Shown here in pieces: positions 7,753 through 15,378 of a stretch of DNA of 64,000 nucleotides. This DNA comes from Geminicoccaceae bacterium (GTDB lineage Bacteria; Pseudomonadota; Alphaproteobacteria; Geminicoccales; Geminicoccaceae). Under the pieces are notes generated by a model. The model had not been told where the DNA came from. It worked only from the letters and a program-made list of their open reading frames with translations, and searched no databases. The stretch is from contig JACKIM010000002.1 of NCBI GenBank assembly GCA_020638465.1, forward strand, positions 1,860,001-1,924,000. The letters are read 5' to 3'. Position 1 is the stretch's first letter. Each line of letters starts with the position of its first letter. The position numbers and the translations under genes are program-made.

Positions 7753-9581
7753 CAGCGGGCCTTGATCTGGGCGGCCTTTTCCTCGTCGAACCACCAGCAG
7801 TTCAGGTCCAGCCCGCGTAGCGGCACGGTCTCCGGCCGCACGAGATAGGCCCAGTAGGCGATACGGTCGACGTCATTGTAGAATTGCGGAACGACGAAAT
7901 ACTGCCAGGTGAGCACGCGATCCAGCGCCCGGCAGGCCGCCGCCAGTTCCTCGGCGGACCCGGCCTCGATCACCTTGTTCACGATCGCATCGATCACCGG
8001 ATCCTTGATGCCGATCAGGTTGCGCGAACCGGGCTGGTCCGCCGCCTCGCTGCCCCAGAACTCGCGCTGTTCGTTGCCCGGCGACAGGCTCTGCCCCCAG
8101 ACGGAGGTCGTCATGTCGAAGTCGAAGTTCTGGAGCCTTTCCACATATTGCGAGGTGTCGACCCGGCGCAGGGTCATCTTCACCCCGATCTTGTCCAGCG
8201 ACTGCGCATAGGGTGCTGCTATGCGCTCGCTCGACGGGTCGTAGTAGAGATATTCGAATTCGAGCTTCTGCCCGGTGCCGCCGTGGGTCATGACACCGTC
8301 CGCAAGCTCGTAGCCTGCCTCCTTGAGCATGTTGAGCGCATCACGCAGCTGCCGGCGGTTATTGCCGGAACCGTCGGTTGCGGGAGGTTCGAACACCTTT
8401 GTGAACACCTCCGCGGGAAGCCGGTCGCGCCACGGTTCGAGAATAGCCAGTTCCATCGCACCGGGCAATTCGCGGGCGGCGAAGGTCTCGCTGCCGGAGA
8501 AATAGCTGTTGATGCGCTTGTACTGGCCGTAGAACAGGTTCTTGTTCATCCACTCGAAATCGAACGCGTAACCGATGGCCTCGCGCACACGGACGTCCTG
8601 GAAGACCGGCCTGCGCAGGTTGAAAACGAAGCCCTGCATCCGGGAAGAGGAATGGTCGGGAATCTCTTCCCTGACGATCCGGCCGTCGGCGATCTGGGGA
8701 ATGTCATAGCCCGTCGCCCAGCGCTTGGCACTGTTCTCGGCAAAGAAATCGAATTCGCCGGACTTGAACGCCTCAAGCATCACGTCGCGGTCGCGATAGT
8801 AATCGTAGCGAATGCTGTTGAAATTGTTGCGGCCGCGATTGACTGGCAGATCGGTGCCCCAGTAATCCTCGACCCGTTCATATTCGATAAATCGTCCCGC
8901 TTCGAAGGATTTCACCTTGTAGGGACCGCTGCCGAGCGGCGGCTTGAGCGAGGTTTCCTCGAATGGCACGCCGTCGTAATAGTGCCTGGGCAGGACCATG
9001 AGTTGCCCCAGGATCAGCGGCAATTCACGGTTGTTGCTGCCGTCGAAGGTAAAGGTCACCTGACGGTCGCCCGTGGCCTCGACCTTCGTCACATTGGCAT
9101 AATACTGGCGATAGAAGGGATTCCCCTTCTCGCGGAGGATGTTGAAGGTCCAGATCACATCCTCGACGGTCAGGGGCTCACCATCGTGCCACCGGGCTTC
9201 GGGCCGCAGATTGAAGCGGACATGGCTGCGGTCGTCCGGCAGTTCGACGCTTTCGGCGATATGGCCGTATTCGGTGAACGGCTCATCGGCCCCGTCCGTC
9301 ATCAATGTATCGTAGATGAGACCGATGCCGGCCGACGGTGTTCCCTTGATGATGAACGGATTGAAACTGTCAAAGGTGCCCTGGGCCGAATAACGGACAT
9401 GACCAGCCTTCGGCGCATCGGGATTGACATAGTCGAAATGGCTGAAACCTGCCGGATATTCCGGATCACCATGCATGGCGATGCCATGCAGCGGGTCCTG
9501 CGCCCGTACCGGCAGGGAACGGAAGACAACGGGAGAAGCGGCGGCAACACCCATGAAGAGCACTGTGCGTCTATCGAGCAT
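7752..9581 (-). CDS. yejA: Extracellular peptide-binding protein YejA
   Basis: A 609-residue solute-binding protein of family 5 that would deliver oligopeptides to YejBEF in the periplasm. It opens with an arginine-pair signal sequence (MLDRRTVLFMGVAAASPVVF, cleavage near VRAQD), which may be Tat type. The YejA-specific HGDPEYPAGFSHFDYVNPDAPK follows, then SFNPF and the GPYKV motif of cluster-C binding proteins. The length equals that of E. coli YejA (about 604). The start at 9581 was picked because the signal peptide begins there. It is the first gene of the yej operon. Confidence 0.93.
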   Translation of the reverse strand: MLDRRTVLFMGVAAASPVVFRSLPVRAQDPLHGIAMHGDPEYPAGFSHFDYVNPDAPKAGHVRYSAQGTFDSFNPFIIKGTPSAGIGLIYDTLMTDGADEPFTEYGHIAESVELPDDRSHVRFNLRPEARWHDGEPLTVEDVIWTFNILREKGNPFYRQYYANVTKVEATGDRQVTFTFDGSNNRELPLILGQLMVLPRHYYDGVPFEETSLKPPLGSGPYKVKSFEAGRFIEYERVEDYWGTDLPVNRGRNNFNSIRYDYYRDRDVMLEAFKSGEFDFFAENSAKRWATGYDIPQIADGRIVREEIPDHSSSRMQGFVFNLRRPVFQDVRVREAIGYAFDFEWMNKNLFYGQYKRINSYFSGSETFAARELPGAMELAILEPWRDRLPAEVFTKVFEPPATDGSGNNRRQLRDALNMLKEAGYELADGVMTHGGTGQKLEFEYLYYDPSSERIAAPYAQSLDKIGVKMTLRRVDTSQYVERLQNFDFDMTTSVWGQSLSPGNEQREFWGSEAADQPGSRNLIGIKDPVIDAIVNKVIEAGSAEELAAACRALDRVLTWQYFVVPQFYNDVDRIAYWAYLVRPETVPLRGLDLNCWWFDEEKAAQIKAR

Positions 9582-9751
9582 TCGATCCTCGTTCCTCGTC
9601 CCGCATCCGAAGACGCCATCGAACCTGTCCCGACGGACCGTCACGGAAACGGAGCAGACGACACGATTGGAGTTGGTCGCGTCTTGTCAAACACAACCAC
9701 AAGGTAGAACGCTCGACATGAACATTGAAGTGAATTTGTGTTCATTCAAGC

Positions 9752-9778
9752 AAAAAGCCGGACAAATCCCTGTCCGGC
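9752..9778 (-). terminator. Intrinsic terminator of the cytochrome c gene
   Basis: On the minus strand TGTCCGGC pairs perfectly with GCCGGACA (arms 9771-9778 and 9757-9764, six-base loop), and the hairpin is followed by a run of five T residues (9756-9752). It lies about 60 bases beyond the cytochrome c stop codon. This is the clearest intrinsic terminator in the window and isolates the cytochrome gene from yejABEF. Confidence 0.75.
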
Positions 9779-9836
9779 CTTGCCAATTCAACTCGCCTGA
9801 AACGGGAACCGACACGATCGTCCCCGCTGGCCGATT

Positions 9837-10355
9837 TCAGTGCAGGCTCTCAAGATAGGCCAGAAGATCCGCCAGATCCTTCTCCTTGCCGACCCCGGCA
9901 AAGGTCATCTTGGTGCCGGGTGCCCAATCCTTGGGCTTGTGCAGGAAGTGAATCAGGTTGTCGCGGGTCCAGTCCCCGCCATGATCGGCCAGGGCGCCGG
10001 AGTAGGAAAAGCCCTCGTGGCTGGCAATCGGACGGTCGACGACACCGAACAGGTTCGGCCCGACCTTGTTGGGCCCGCCGGAATCGAAGCTGTGGCAGGC
10101 GGCACACTTCTTGGCGTATTTCTCACCCGCGGCCACATCGCCATCATCCGGAACCACGAGTTCGGCGACCTGCTGCTCGCCTCCCCCGTTATCGGCGGCA
10201 GCGGCCCCGCCTTCCGTCGCCTCGACCATGTAGGCAGGCTCTTCGAGCTCATGACCGCCATAGATCATGGAGGCAATCGCACCTGCGCCGGACGCCATGA
10301 TCCCTGCGGTGAGAATCGCGGCCAGTACCTTGTTACCTTCGAGAGATGACGACAT
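9837..10355 (-). CDS. cycM: Membrane-anchored class I cytochrome c (CycM/c552 type)
   Basis: A 172-residue monoheme cytochrome. An uncleaved N-terminal membrane anchor (about residues 10-32), an alanine/glutamate-rich linker, then the heme site CAACH at residues 84-88 and a distal axial methionine in GTKMTFAG. In alphaproteobacteria CycM carries electrons from the bc1 complex to the aa3 oxidase at the periplasmic face. The ATG at 10355 has AAGGAT just upstream. Its position next to and divergent from kdsB-pheA is a conserved alphaproteobacterial arrangement, which supports the CycM call. Confidence 0.9.
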   Translation of the reverse strand: MSSSLEGNKVLAAILTAGIMASGAGAIASMIYGGHELEEPAYMVEATEGGAAAADNGGGEQQVAELVVPDDGDVAAGEKYAKKCAACHSFDSGGPNKVGPNLFGVVDRPIASHEGFSYSGALADHGGDWTRDNLIHFLHKPKDWAPGTKMTFAGVGKEKDLADLLAYLESLH

Positions 10356-10497
10356 CGGAAATCCTTGTGCCTGCCCAGCCAAGAGGGTAGAGCGGCCTTC
10401 GTCCACCCGGGAGCCCGAGCGACAGCCCGCAGGGCTCCTGCGTCGGGTCGACGGGCCGGAGGCAGTCGGTATCGCAAGGTGATGGATGGCGTCAAGC

Positions 10498-10565
10498 GGA
10501 CAGCTTGTCCCGCGGGCGTTTTGTCCCACTTTTTCCACGGTCCGAGTGCCCGAGGCGGGTCGGAC
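10498..10565. promoter_or_regulatory. Palindromes in the cycM/kdsB divergent promoter region
   Basis: The 236-base gap between two divergent genes holds a perfect 13-base palindrome GGACA-GCT-TGTCC (10498-10510) and a hairpin-forming segment GTCCGA...TCGGAC (10540-10565) with an inner CCCG-AGG-CGGG stem. The second would fold in the kdsB 5' leader about 26 bases before the start. They are possible operator or leader elements. In such GC-rich DNA short stems also arise by chance. Confidence 0.3.
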
Positions 10566-10591
10566 ATGTGCCAACCGGCAGCTTTGGGAGA

Positions 10592-11362
10592 ATGAACGTG
10601 CCTGCCACGCCGGCTTCGACGGACCTGACCTCGCGTGCCATCGTCCTCATACCCGCCCGCATGGCCAGCACGCGCCTGCCAGGCAAGCCGCTGGCGCTGA
10701 TCGCCGGCGAGCCGATGATCGTCCATGTCTGGCGCCGGGCCATGGAGGCCGGTGTCGGCAGGGTGGTGGTGGCCTGCGCCGAGGACGAGATCGCCCAGGC
10801 GATCGAGGCAGCCGGCGGCGAGGCGATCATGACAGCGCCCGGACACGCCAGCGGTACCGACCGCGTTTACGAGGCCCTGCGCTCGGTCGATCCCGATGGC
10901 CACCACCACCATGTCATCAATCTCCAGGGCGACATGCCGACACTCGACCCCGCAAGCCTGGCGCGCGTGCTCGAACCGCTCGACGAACTCGGATGCGACA
11001 TGGCCACACTGGTCAACGCGACCGATGACGAGGAGGAGCGCACCGATCCCAACACCGTGAAGGCCGTGGTCTCGTGGTCGAGGCCGGAGCTCGGCCGCGC
11101 GCTCTATTTCACCCGCGCCACAGCACCCTGGGGGCCGGGCCCGGTGTGGCACCACATCGGCATCTATGCCTTCACGCGCGGTGCCCTGGACCGCTTCGCC
11201 CACCTGTCGCCGAGCCCGCTGGAACAGCGCGAGAAGCTCGAACAGCTGCGCGCGCTGGAAAACGGGATGAGCATCGGGGTGTGCCTCGTCGACAGTGTTC
11301 CCTTCGGCGTCGACACGCCGCATGACCTGGAACGCGCAAGGCGGATACTGGAAGGGGCGTGA
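10592..11362 (+). CDS. kdsB: 3-deoxy-manno-octulosonate cytidylyltransferase
   Basis: KdsB activates Kdo with CTP to CMP-Kdo for lipopolysaccharide core synthesis, so the organism is expected to make Kdo-containing LPS. The nucleotide-binding IPARMASTRLPGKPL opens the fold, followed by INLQGDMP (metal-binding aspartate), the HIGIYAF segment and the GVDTPHDLERAR end, all diagnostic. 256 residues against about 248 in E. coli. The ATG at 10592 has GGGAG five bases upstream; an earlier in-frame start at 10505 would add a non-conserved extension. pheA follows after 57 bases in the same direction. Confidence 0.95.
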   Translation: MNVPATPASTDLTSRAIVLIPARMASTRLPGKPLALIAGEPMIVHVWRRAMEAGVGRVVVACAEDEIAQAIEAAGGEAIMTAPGHASGTDRVYEALRSVDPDGHHHHVINLQGDMPTLDPASLARVLEPLDELGCDMATLVNATDDEEERTDPNTVKAVVSWSRPELGRALYFTRATAPWGPGPVWHHIGIYAFTRGALDRFAHLSPSPLEQREKLEQLRALENGMSIGVCLVDSVPFGVDTPHDLERARRILEGA

Positions 11363-11390
11363 GTGGCGCCGCATCGGCACCGCCCTGGAC

Positions 11391-11412
11391 AACGAACATG
11401 AAACGAACATGA
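11391..11412 (+). repeat. Perfect tandem 11-base repeat before pheA
   Basis: The unit AACGAACATGA occurs twice head to tail (11391-11401 and 11402-11412) and ends four bases before the GGG of the pheA ribosome-binding site. It may be a regulator site or a slippage product. No known regulator is assigned. Confidence 0.85.
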
Positions 11413-11419
11413 AAAGGGA

Positions 11420-12298
11420 ATGACGGCCATCATGAGCGGAACCGCAGGCGACGACCCCGAGAACCGCATTGCCTACCAGGGGCAGCCCGGCGCCAATTCG
11501 CATATCGCCTGCTCCGAGATGTTCCCCTCGATGACACCTTTGCCATGCGAGTCGTTCGAGGAAGCCTTCGACGCGGTGCGCGGCTCGCAGGCCCGCCTGG
11601 CGATGATCCCGGTGGACAACACGATCGCCGGCCGCGTTGCCGACGTCCATCACCTGATGCCGCATTGCGGCCTGCATATCATCGGCGAACACTTCCTGCG
11701 CATCAATTTCCACCTGCTGGGGCTGAAGGGCACGACGCTCGACGACATCCGGATGGTGCATTCGCACGTCCACGCGCTGGGCCAGACCCGCGACTTCATC
11801 AAGAAGCACGGCTTCGCCTCGCGGGTGTCCGGCGATACCGCCGGAGCCGCCGCCGAGATCGCCCAGCGCGGCGATCCCGCCCATGCCGCCATCTCGCCGC
11901 TGCTGGCCGCGGAGATCTACGGGCTGGACGTGCTGGCTTCCGACATCGAGGATGCCGAGCACAACACCACCCGCTTCATCATTCTCTCCCGGGAACCGCA
12001 GGTCCCGGAGATCCGCCCGGGCGAGGTCATCACCAGCTTCCTGTTCCGCGTGCGCAACGTTCCCGCCGCGCTGTACAAGGCGATGGGCGGCTTCGCCACC
12101 AACGGCGTCAACATGATCAAGCTGGAAAGCTACATCGATCCCAGCTTCGGCCAGGCCCAGTTCTATGCCGACGTCCTGGGGCATCCGGACGAGCCCGGCC
12201 TGCGCATGGCGCTGGAGGAATTGCGCTTCTTTGCCCAGCAGGTCGAAATGCTCGGAGTCTACCCCGTTTCCCCCGTGCGGAAATCTTTCGGTTCCTGA
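11420..12298 (+). CDS. pheA: Prephenate dehydratase
   Basis: A 292-residue monofunctional enzyme converting prephenate to phenylpyruvate in phenylalanine synthesis. The N-terminal AYQGQPGANSHIA, the catalytic NTTRFIILSRE (TRF motif) and a C-terminal ACT domain (about residues 200-285, with ALYKAMGGFATNGVNMIKLES) for feedback control by phenylalanine are all present. There is no chorismate mutase domain, unlike the enteric P-protein. The start codon at 11420 lies one base from AAAAGGGA, while an in-frame ATG at 11432 is 13 bases from it; either could be used. The kdsB-pheA order is conserved in alphaproteobacteria. Confidence 0.93.
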   Translation: MTAIMSGTAGDDPENRIAYQGQPGANSHIACSEMFPSMTPLPCESFEEAFDAVRGSQARLAMIPVDNTIAGRVADVHHLMPHCGLHIIGEHFLRINFHLLGLKGTTLDDIRMVHSHVHALGQTRDFIKKHGFASRVSGDTAGAAAEIAQRGDPAHAAISPLLAAEIYGLDVLASDIEDAEHNTTRFIILSREPQVPEIRPGEVITSFLFRVRNVPAALYKAMGGFATNGVNMIKLESYIDPSFGQAQFYADVLGHPDEPGLRMALEELRFFAQQVEMLGVYPVSPVRKSFGS

Positions 12299-12307
12299 GT
12301 TGCGGAA

Positions 12308-12417
12308 TTCCCCGATCGTGGGCATGATCGCCCTCAAGCGCCCAACTGGCCTCCCGGAAGCGCGGCCATTCCTTCCGGAGTGGAAACTGGCGAGGAGGCA
12401 GCTGCAAGATCGGGGAA
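12308..12417 (+). promoter_or_regulatory. Potential structured leader of the downstream ABC ATPase gene
   Basis: The 126-base gap after pheA contains a perfect 10-base inverted repeat, TTCCCCGATC (12308-12317) and GATCGGGGAA (12408-12417). The right arm covers the ribosome-binding site of the ATPase gene. Part of the left arm (CGATC, 12313-12317) can instead pair with GATCG at 12326-12330. A further hairpin CTCCCGGAAG/CTTCCGGAG (12351-12380, one bulge) sits between. The arrangement would allow two alternative folds, one hiding the ribosome-binding site. No known riboswitch class is recognised. Confidence 0.35.
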
Positions 12418-12424
12418 AAGCCTC

Positions 12425-13495
12425 ATGGCATCAGTCGACATTCGCTCCGTGGACAAGTTCTACGGTTCGGTCCAGATCCTTCACGGTGTGTCCATCGACA
12501 TTCCCGACGGCGAGTTCGTCGTCCTGGTCGGCCCGTCGGGCTGCGGCAAGTCCACGCTGCTGCGCATGATCGCCGGACTCGAGGAGATCAGCAAGGGCGA
12601 CATCGCCATCGGCGGTCGTGTCGTCAACAGCGTTCCGCCGAAGGATCGCGACATCGCCATGGTGTTCCAGAACTACGCGCTCTACCCGCACATGACGGTG
12701 GAGCAGAACATGGCGTTCTCGCTGAAACTCGCCAAGGCCCCCAGGAACGTCATCGACGAACGCGTCGGCAAGGCGGCCGAGATCCTCGGCCTGAAAGACT
12801 ATCTCGCCCGCTATCCGCGCCAGCTTTCCGGCGGCCAGCGCCAGCGTGTCGCCATGGGCCGCGCCATCGTCCGCGATCCGCAGGTGTTCCTGTTCGACGA
12901 GCCGCTCTCCAATCTCGACGCCAAGCTGCGCGTGCAGATGCGCACCGAGATCAAGGAACTGCACCAGCGCCTCAAGACGACCTCGGTCTACGTCACCCAT
13001 GACCAGATCGAGGCGATGACCATGGCCGATCGCATCGTCGTCATGCAGGGCGGCTATGTCGAACAGGTCGGCGCCCCGCTCGACCTCTACGACAATCCGG
13101 CCAACCTGTTCGTCGCCGGCTTCATCGGCTCGCCCTCGATGAACTTCATCGACGCGAAGATCAGCCGCCAGGGAGACAGTGCGACCGCGGTCGCCGGGGA
13201 CGGAACCCGGCTGCCCGTGCCGGCCGGTGTCGGCGTCGTCGACGGGCAGGACGTGGTCTACGGCATCCGGCCCGAACATCTCTCGATGGCCGATGCCGAT
13301 ACGGGACTGCCCGCGAAGGTCAATGTCGTCGAGCCGACGGGTGCCGAAATCCTCGTCATCGTCCAGTTCGCCGGTGCCGAGGTCCAGGCGGTGTTCAAGG
13401 AGCGGCACGCCCTCAGGCATGGCGATACCATCCACCTCCTGCCCGATCTCGGCACGACCCACATCTTCGACAAGAAGACCGGCAAGCGCCTGTGA
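12425..13495 (+). CDS. Sugar-type ABC transporter ATPase (UgpC/MalK family), no adjacent permease
   Basis: A 356-residue importer ATPase of the CUT1 (UgpC/MsmK/MalK) type. Walker A GPSGCGKS at residues 36-43, Q-loop VFQNYALYPHMT, signature LSGGQRQRV, Walker B FLFDEPLSNLDAKLR and switch histidine VTHDQ are intact. A C-terminal TOBE/MalK regulatory domain (about residues 240-356) includes the YGIRPEHL motif. No binding protein or permease gene lies nearby, so it may energise several sugar importers, as MsmK does in some bacteria. The ATG at 12425 follows GGGGAA, which is also the right arm of the leader stem. Confidence 0.9.
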   Translation: MASVDIRSVDKFYGSVQILHGVSIDIPDGEFVVLVGPSGCGKSTLLRMIAGLEEISKGDIAIGGRVVNSVPPKDRDIAMVFQNYALYPHMTVEQNMAFSLKLAKAPRNVIDERVGKAAEILGLKDYLARYPRQLSGGQRQRVAMGRAIVRDPQVFLFDEPLSNLDAKLRVQMRTEIKELHQRLKTTSVYVTHDQIEAMTMADRIVVMQGGYVEQVGAPLDLYDNPANLFVAGFIGSPSMNFIDAKISRQGDSATAVAGDGTRLPVPAGVGVVDGQDVVYGIRPEHLSMADADTGLPAKVNVVEPTGAEILVIVQFAGAEVQAVFKERHALRHGDTIHLLPDLGTTHIFDKKTGKRL

Positions 13496-13539
13496 CCGGC
13501 TGAATCCGGTCCTTCACCTTTTCTGCCGCCGAAGACATC

Positions 13540-13589
13540 CGGCTGGCATCGGCAGTCCGGGCGTTTCCTCGCCCTGCCGGTGCCGGCCG
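13540..13589 (+). terminator. Long intergenic hairpin after the ABC ATPase gene
   Basis: Arms 13540-13555 and 13574-13589 form a 16-base stem with 14 Watson-Crick and two U.G pairs, over an 18-base loop that can itself pair GGCG with CGCC. The wobble pairs suit plus-strand RNA; on the minus strand they become A.C mismatches. No T-run follows. It could end or stabilise the ATPase transcript, or belong to a small RNA. Confidence 0.4.
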
Positions 13590-13786
13590 TTCGCATCTGG
13601 CGGCGACGAACCCCGAACTGCCGCATTCGTCCGGGATGCACCGCCCCGTTGCGGCATCATGAACGGCACCTTTGAGGAATCGGGGCTTGCCGATCCGCTT
13701 CCAACCCGCTTACCTCCCGGTCTCGGCCGCGGGCGCCCGGCGGACACGGGGTCCTTGCGGGACAGGGCGACGGAGGAAGCGACGAC

Positions 13787-14149
13787 ATGACAGGAAAACG
13801 ACGGACTTCGCGGTGGCGTCATGGCCGGACCGCAGTCGGGCTCGCAATTGTGCTGGCCGCGGCACCGGTCATGGCCGGCGTCGCCCACGCACAGACCGCA
13901 GCGGGTGCCGCGATCGGCGCCGGGGCCGGACTGCTGATGGGCAAGGGTGCCAGGGGCGCTCTCAAGGGCGGGCTGCTCGGCGGCGGCGCCGGGGCGGCCA
14001 TCGAGAGCAAGAAGGCACGCAAGGACGCGGTGACCGGTGCCGCCGTGGGTGCGGGGGTCGGCCTGCTCACCGACGGGCTCGACGGCGCACTCAAGGGTGG
14101 GCTCTATGGCGGTGCGGGCGGCGCCCTCATCGGCAAGCTGACCGACTGA
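13787..14149 (+). CDS. Exported glycine-zipper protein
   Basis: A 120-residue protein with a basic N-terminus, a signal peptide (hydrophobic part about residues 16-31, likely cleavage after VAHA) and a mature part made of small-residue repeats: AAGAAIGAGAGLLMG, GGLLGGGAGAAIE, GAAVGAGVGLLTDG and GGLYGGAGGALIG. These are glycine-zipper motifs, as in outer-membrane or periplasmic glycine-zipper proteins that insert in membranes. The function is unknown. Base composition matches its neighbours. The next small exported protein starts 35 bases later and may share the transcript. Confidence 0.7.
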   Translation: MTGKRRTSRWRHGRTAVGLAIVLAAAPVMAGVAHAQTAAGAAIGAGAGLLMGKGARGALKGGLLGGGAGAAIESKKARKDAVTGAAVGAGVGLLTDGLDGALKGGLYGGAGGALIGKLTD

Positions 14150-14184
14150 CCGCAATGATTTTCCGCATCCGAGAAAAGGGGACG

Positions 14185-14529
14185 ATGATGACCAGATGGA
14201 TGGCCGCAACCCTGCTGGCCACGGGCCTTGCCTGCACCACGGGTGCCATGGCCGCGGACGCGGAGCCGGGTTTCGAGGACCTGGTCGCCACGAGCTGCGC
14301 CCAGGCCGCCGCGCTGGCGAAGGACGATGACCAGCAGGTGATCGACATGGTGCAACGGCTCACCGAGTTCCTGGTCGAGAAGCGCAACGTGACCGTGCCA
14401 GGGAACGGGAACGACGACGACCTGTCCGCGGCCTATGGCGAGCTGATCAAGGCCCACTGCCGCGTCGACCCCCACGGCCTGCTCATCAACGCCGTGGACA
14501 GCTCGATGCGCCAGCTCCTCGACAACTGA
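14185..14529 (+). CDS. Small secreted protein with one cysteine pair, HdeA-like
   Basis: A 114-residue protein with a signal peptide (cleavage likely after AMA near residue 23) and a mature domain of about 90 residues with only two cysteines after the leader (SCAQ and HCRV). The spacing and the C-terminal HCRVDPHGLLINAV resemble the HdeA/YmgD-type fold, in which one disulfide holds a small helical periplasmic protein; HdeA is an acid-activated chaperone. That likeness is by eye and the role is not proven. Either of two adjacent ATGs (14185, 14188) fits the AAGGGG just upstream. Confidence 0.55.
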   Translation: MMTRWMAATLLATGLACTTGAMAADAEPGFEDLVATSCAQAAALAKDDDQQVIDMVQRLTEFLVEKRNVTVPGNGNDDDLSAAYGELIKAHCRVDPHGLLINAVDSSMRQLLDN

Positions 14530-14568
14530 CCGTCCGGCCCATCGGCGGGAACACGGGCGAAGGCTTCA

Positions 14569-14597
14569 AGGCAGGGGGAAACGACGTCCCCTTGCCT
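14569..14597 (+). terminator. Terminator-like hairpin after the HdeA-like gene
   Basis: AGGCAGGGGG (14569-14578) pairs with CCCCTTGCCT (14588-14597) over a nine-base loop, with one G.U pair in plus-strand RNA. It starts 40 bases after the stop codon. No T-run follows, so efficiency is uncertain. Confidence 0.4.
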
Positions 14598-14698
14598 CCC
14601 CGCCACACTGGCAGCCCCCGGAGGCCCGCGCCCATCCTCCCCGGAACATTTCCCGACGGGGGCGACATCGCAAACTGGCGATAATACCAGTTAACGCA

Positions 14699-15037
14699 TC
14701 ACGGGCAAGGTCGAGGTGGCCGCATAGACGCCTCTTCGTTATTGGCCTCCAAGCGCGTCAAAGCACGCCGCACCGCTTCGGGCTCGTGGTCGATGACATG
14801 CAGGAAAAGCTTGGTCGGCCCTGTCGGCACCCGCCGACCCTGCTCCCAATCCTGCACCGTCCGCGCCGAAAATCCGAACATCTTGGCGAAGTCGCCCTGG
14901 CTCATGTTCATCTTGGCGCGAATGCGCTGCACGTCGATGTCTTCGGGGATGTGAACAACCGCATCCGTTTCCGAACCGCCGGAAAAAGCCAAAGCCTCTT
15001 CCATGCCCCTGATCATGCTTTCGCCTAATTCGCTCAT
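14699..15037 (-). CDS. higA: Type II antitoxin with HTH domain (HigA/NadS-like)
   Basis: A 112-residue DNA-binding protein. The helix-turn-helix lies in the middle (IRAKMNMSQGDFAKMFGFSARTVQDWEQ, about residues 40-67), followed by GRRVPTGPTKLFLHVIDHEPEAV, the usual ending of XRE antitoxins paired with RelE/HigB toxins. It would neutralise the upstream toxin and repress its own operon. Its start overlaps the toxin stop by 4 bases (ATGA). Toxin-before-antitoxin order is the HigBA arrangement. It marks the left edge of the AT-rich island. Confidence 0.85.
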   Translation of the reverse strand: MSELGESMIRGMEEALAFSGGSETDAVVHIPEDIDVQRIRAKMNMSQGDFAKMFGFSARTVQDWEQGRRVPTGPTKLFLHVIDHEPEAVRRALTRLEANNEEASMRPPRPCP

Positions 15038-15378
15038 GGTCCTTTGCTCCTGTAGAGTTTGACAAGGCTGCCGGAAAGGGATTTCAAAATATTCTTTTCC
15101 TTGTCGGTTATGTTTTCCTTCTGGCTTTTCGCGTAGGCCGTAATCAAGAATACGGGAATGTTCGTGCCTGAAAAAAATGTGATGACGCGATATCCGCCGC
15201 TTTTTCCCTTTCCTTTGGCGGCAACCCGTAATTTGCGCATCCCGCCTGTACCGCTGATTTCGTCCCCGGCTTGCGGATTCTTCGCCAACATCGAAACGAG
15301 ATCCGACCGTTCATCATCCGCCATGCCAATCTTTTTGGCGCAACGTAAAAATTCTCCAGTTTCAACAACAGTCTGCAT
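15034..15378 (-). CDS. higB: Type II toxin, RelE/HigB family
   Basis: A 114-residue predicted mRNA interferase. The family core is visible: FLRCAKKIGMADDERSDLV, the GTGGMRKLRVAAKGKGKSGG loop with its basic residues, YRVITFF and FLITAYAKSQKENI. It resembles the HigB2 branch, which cleaves mRNA on the ribosome. The ATG at 15378 matches the usual family start; an in-frame ATG at 15399 with AGAGG further upstream is an alternative. Lower G+C than the chromosome around it suggests transfer. Paired with higA by a 4-base overlap. Confidence 0.83.
   Translation of the reverse strand: MQTVVETGEFLRCAKKIGMADDERSDLVSMLAKNPQAGDEISGTGGMRKLRVAAKGKGKSGGYRVITFFSGTNIPVFLITAYAKSQKENITDKEKNILKSLSGSLVKLYRSKGP

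Noticed and set aside
9662..9690. Sigma-70 promoter for yejA using the perfect TTGACA at 9685-9690 (minus strand)
   Set aside because: No acceptable -10 hexamer lies 16-18 bases downstream, so the single hexamer is not enough for a promoter call.
10265..12337. A 690-codon minus-strand frame across kdsB and pheA
   Set aside because: It runs through two confidently identified plus-strand genes and parts of the cytochrome gene and has no recognisable domain.
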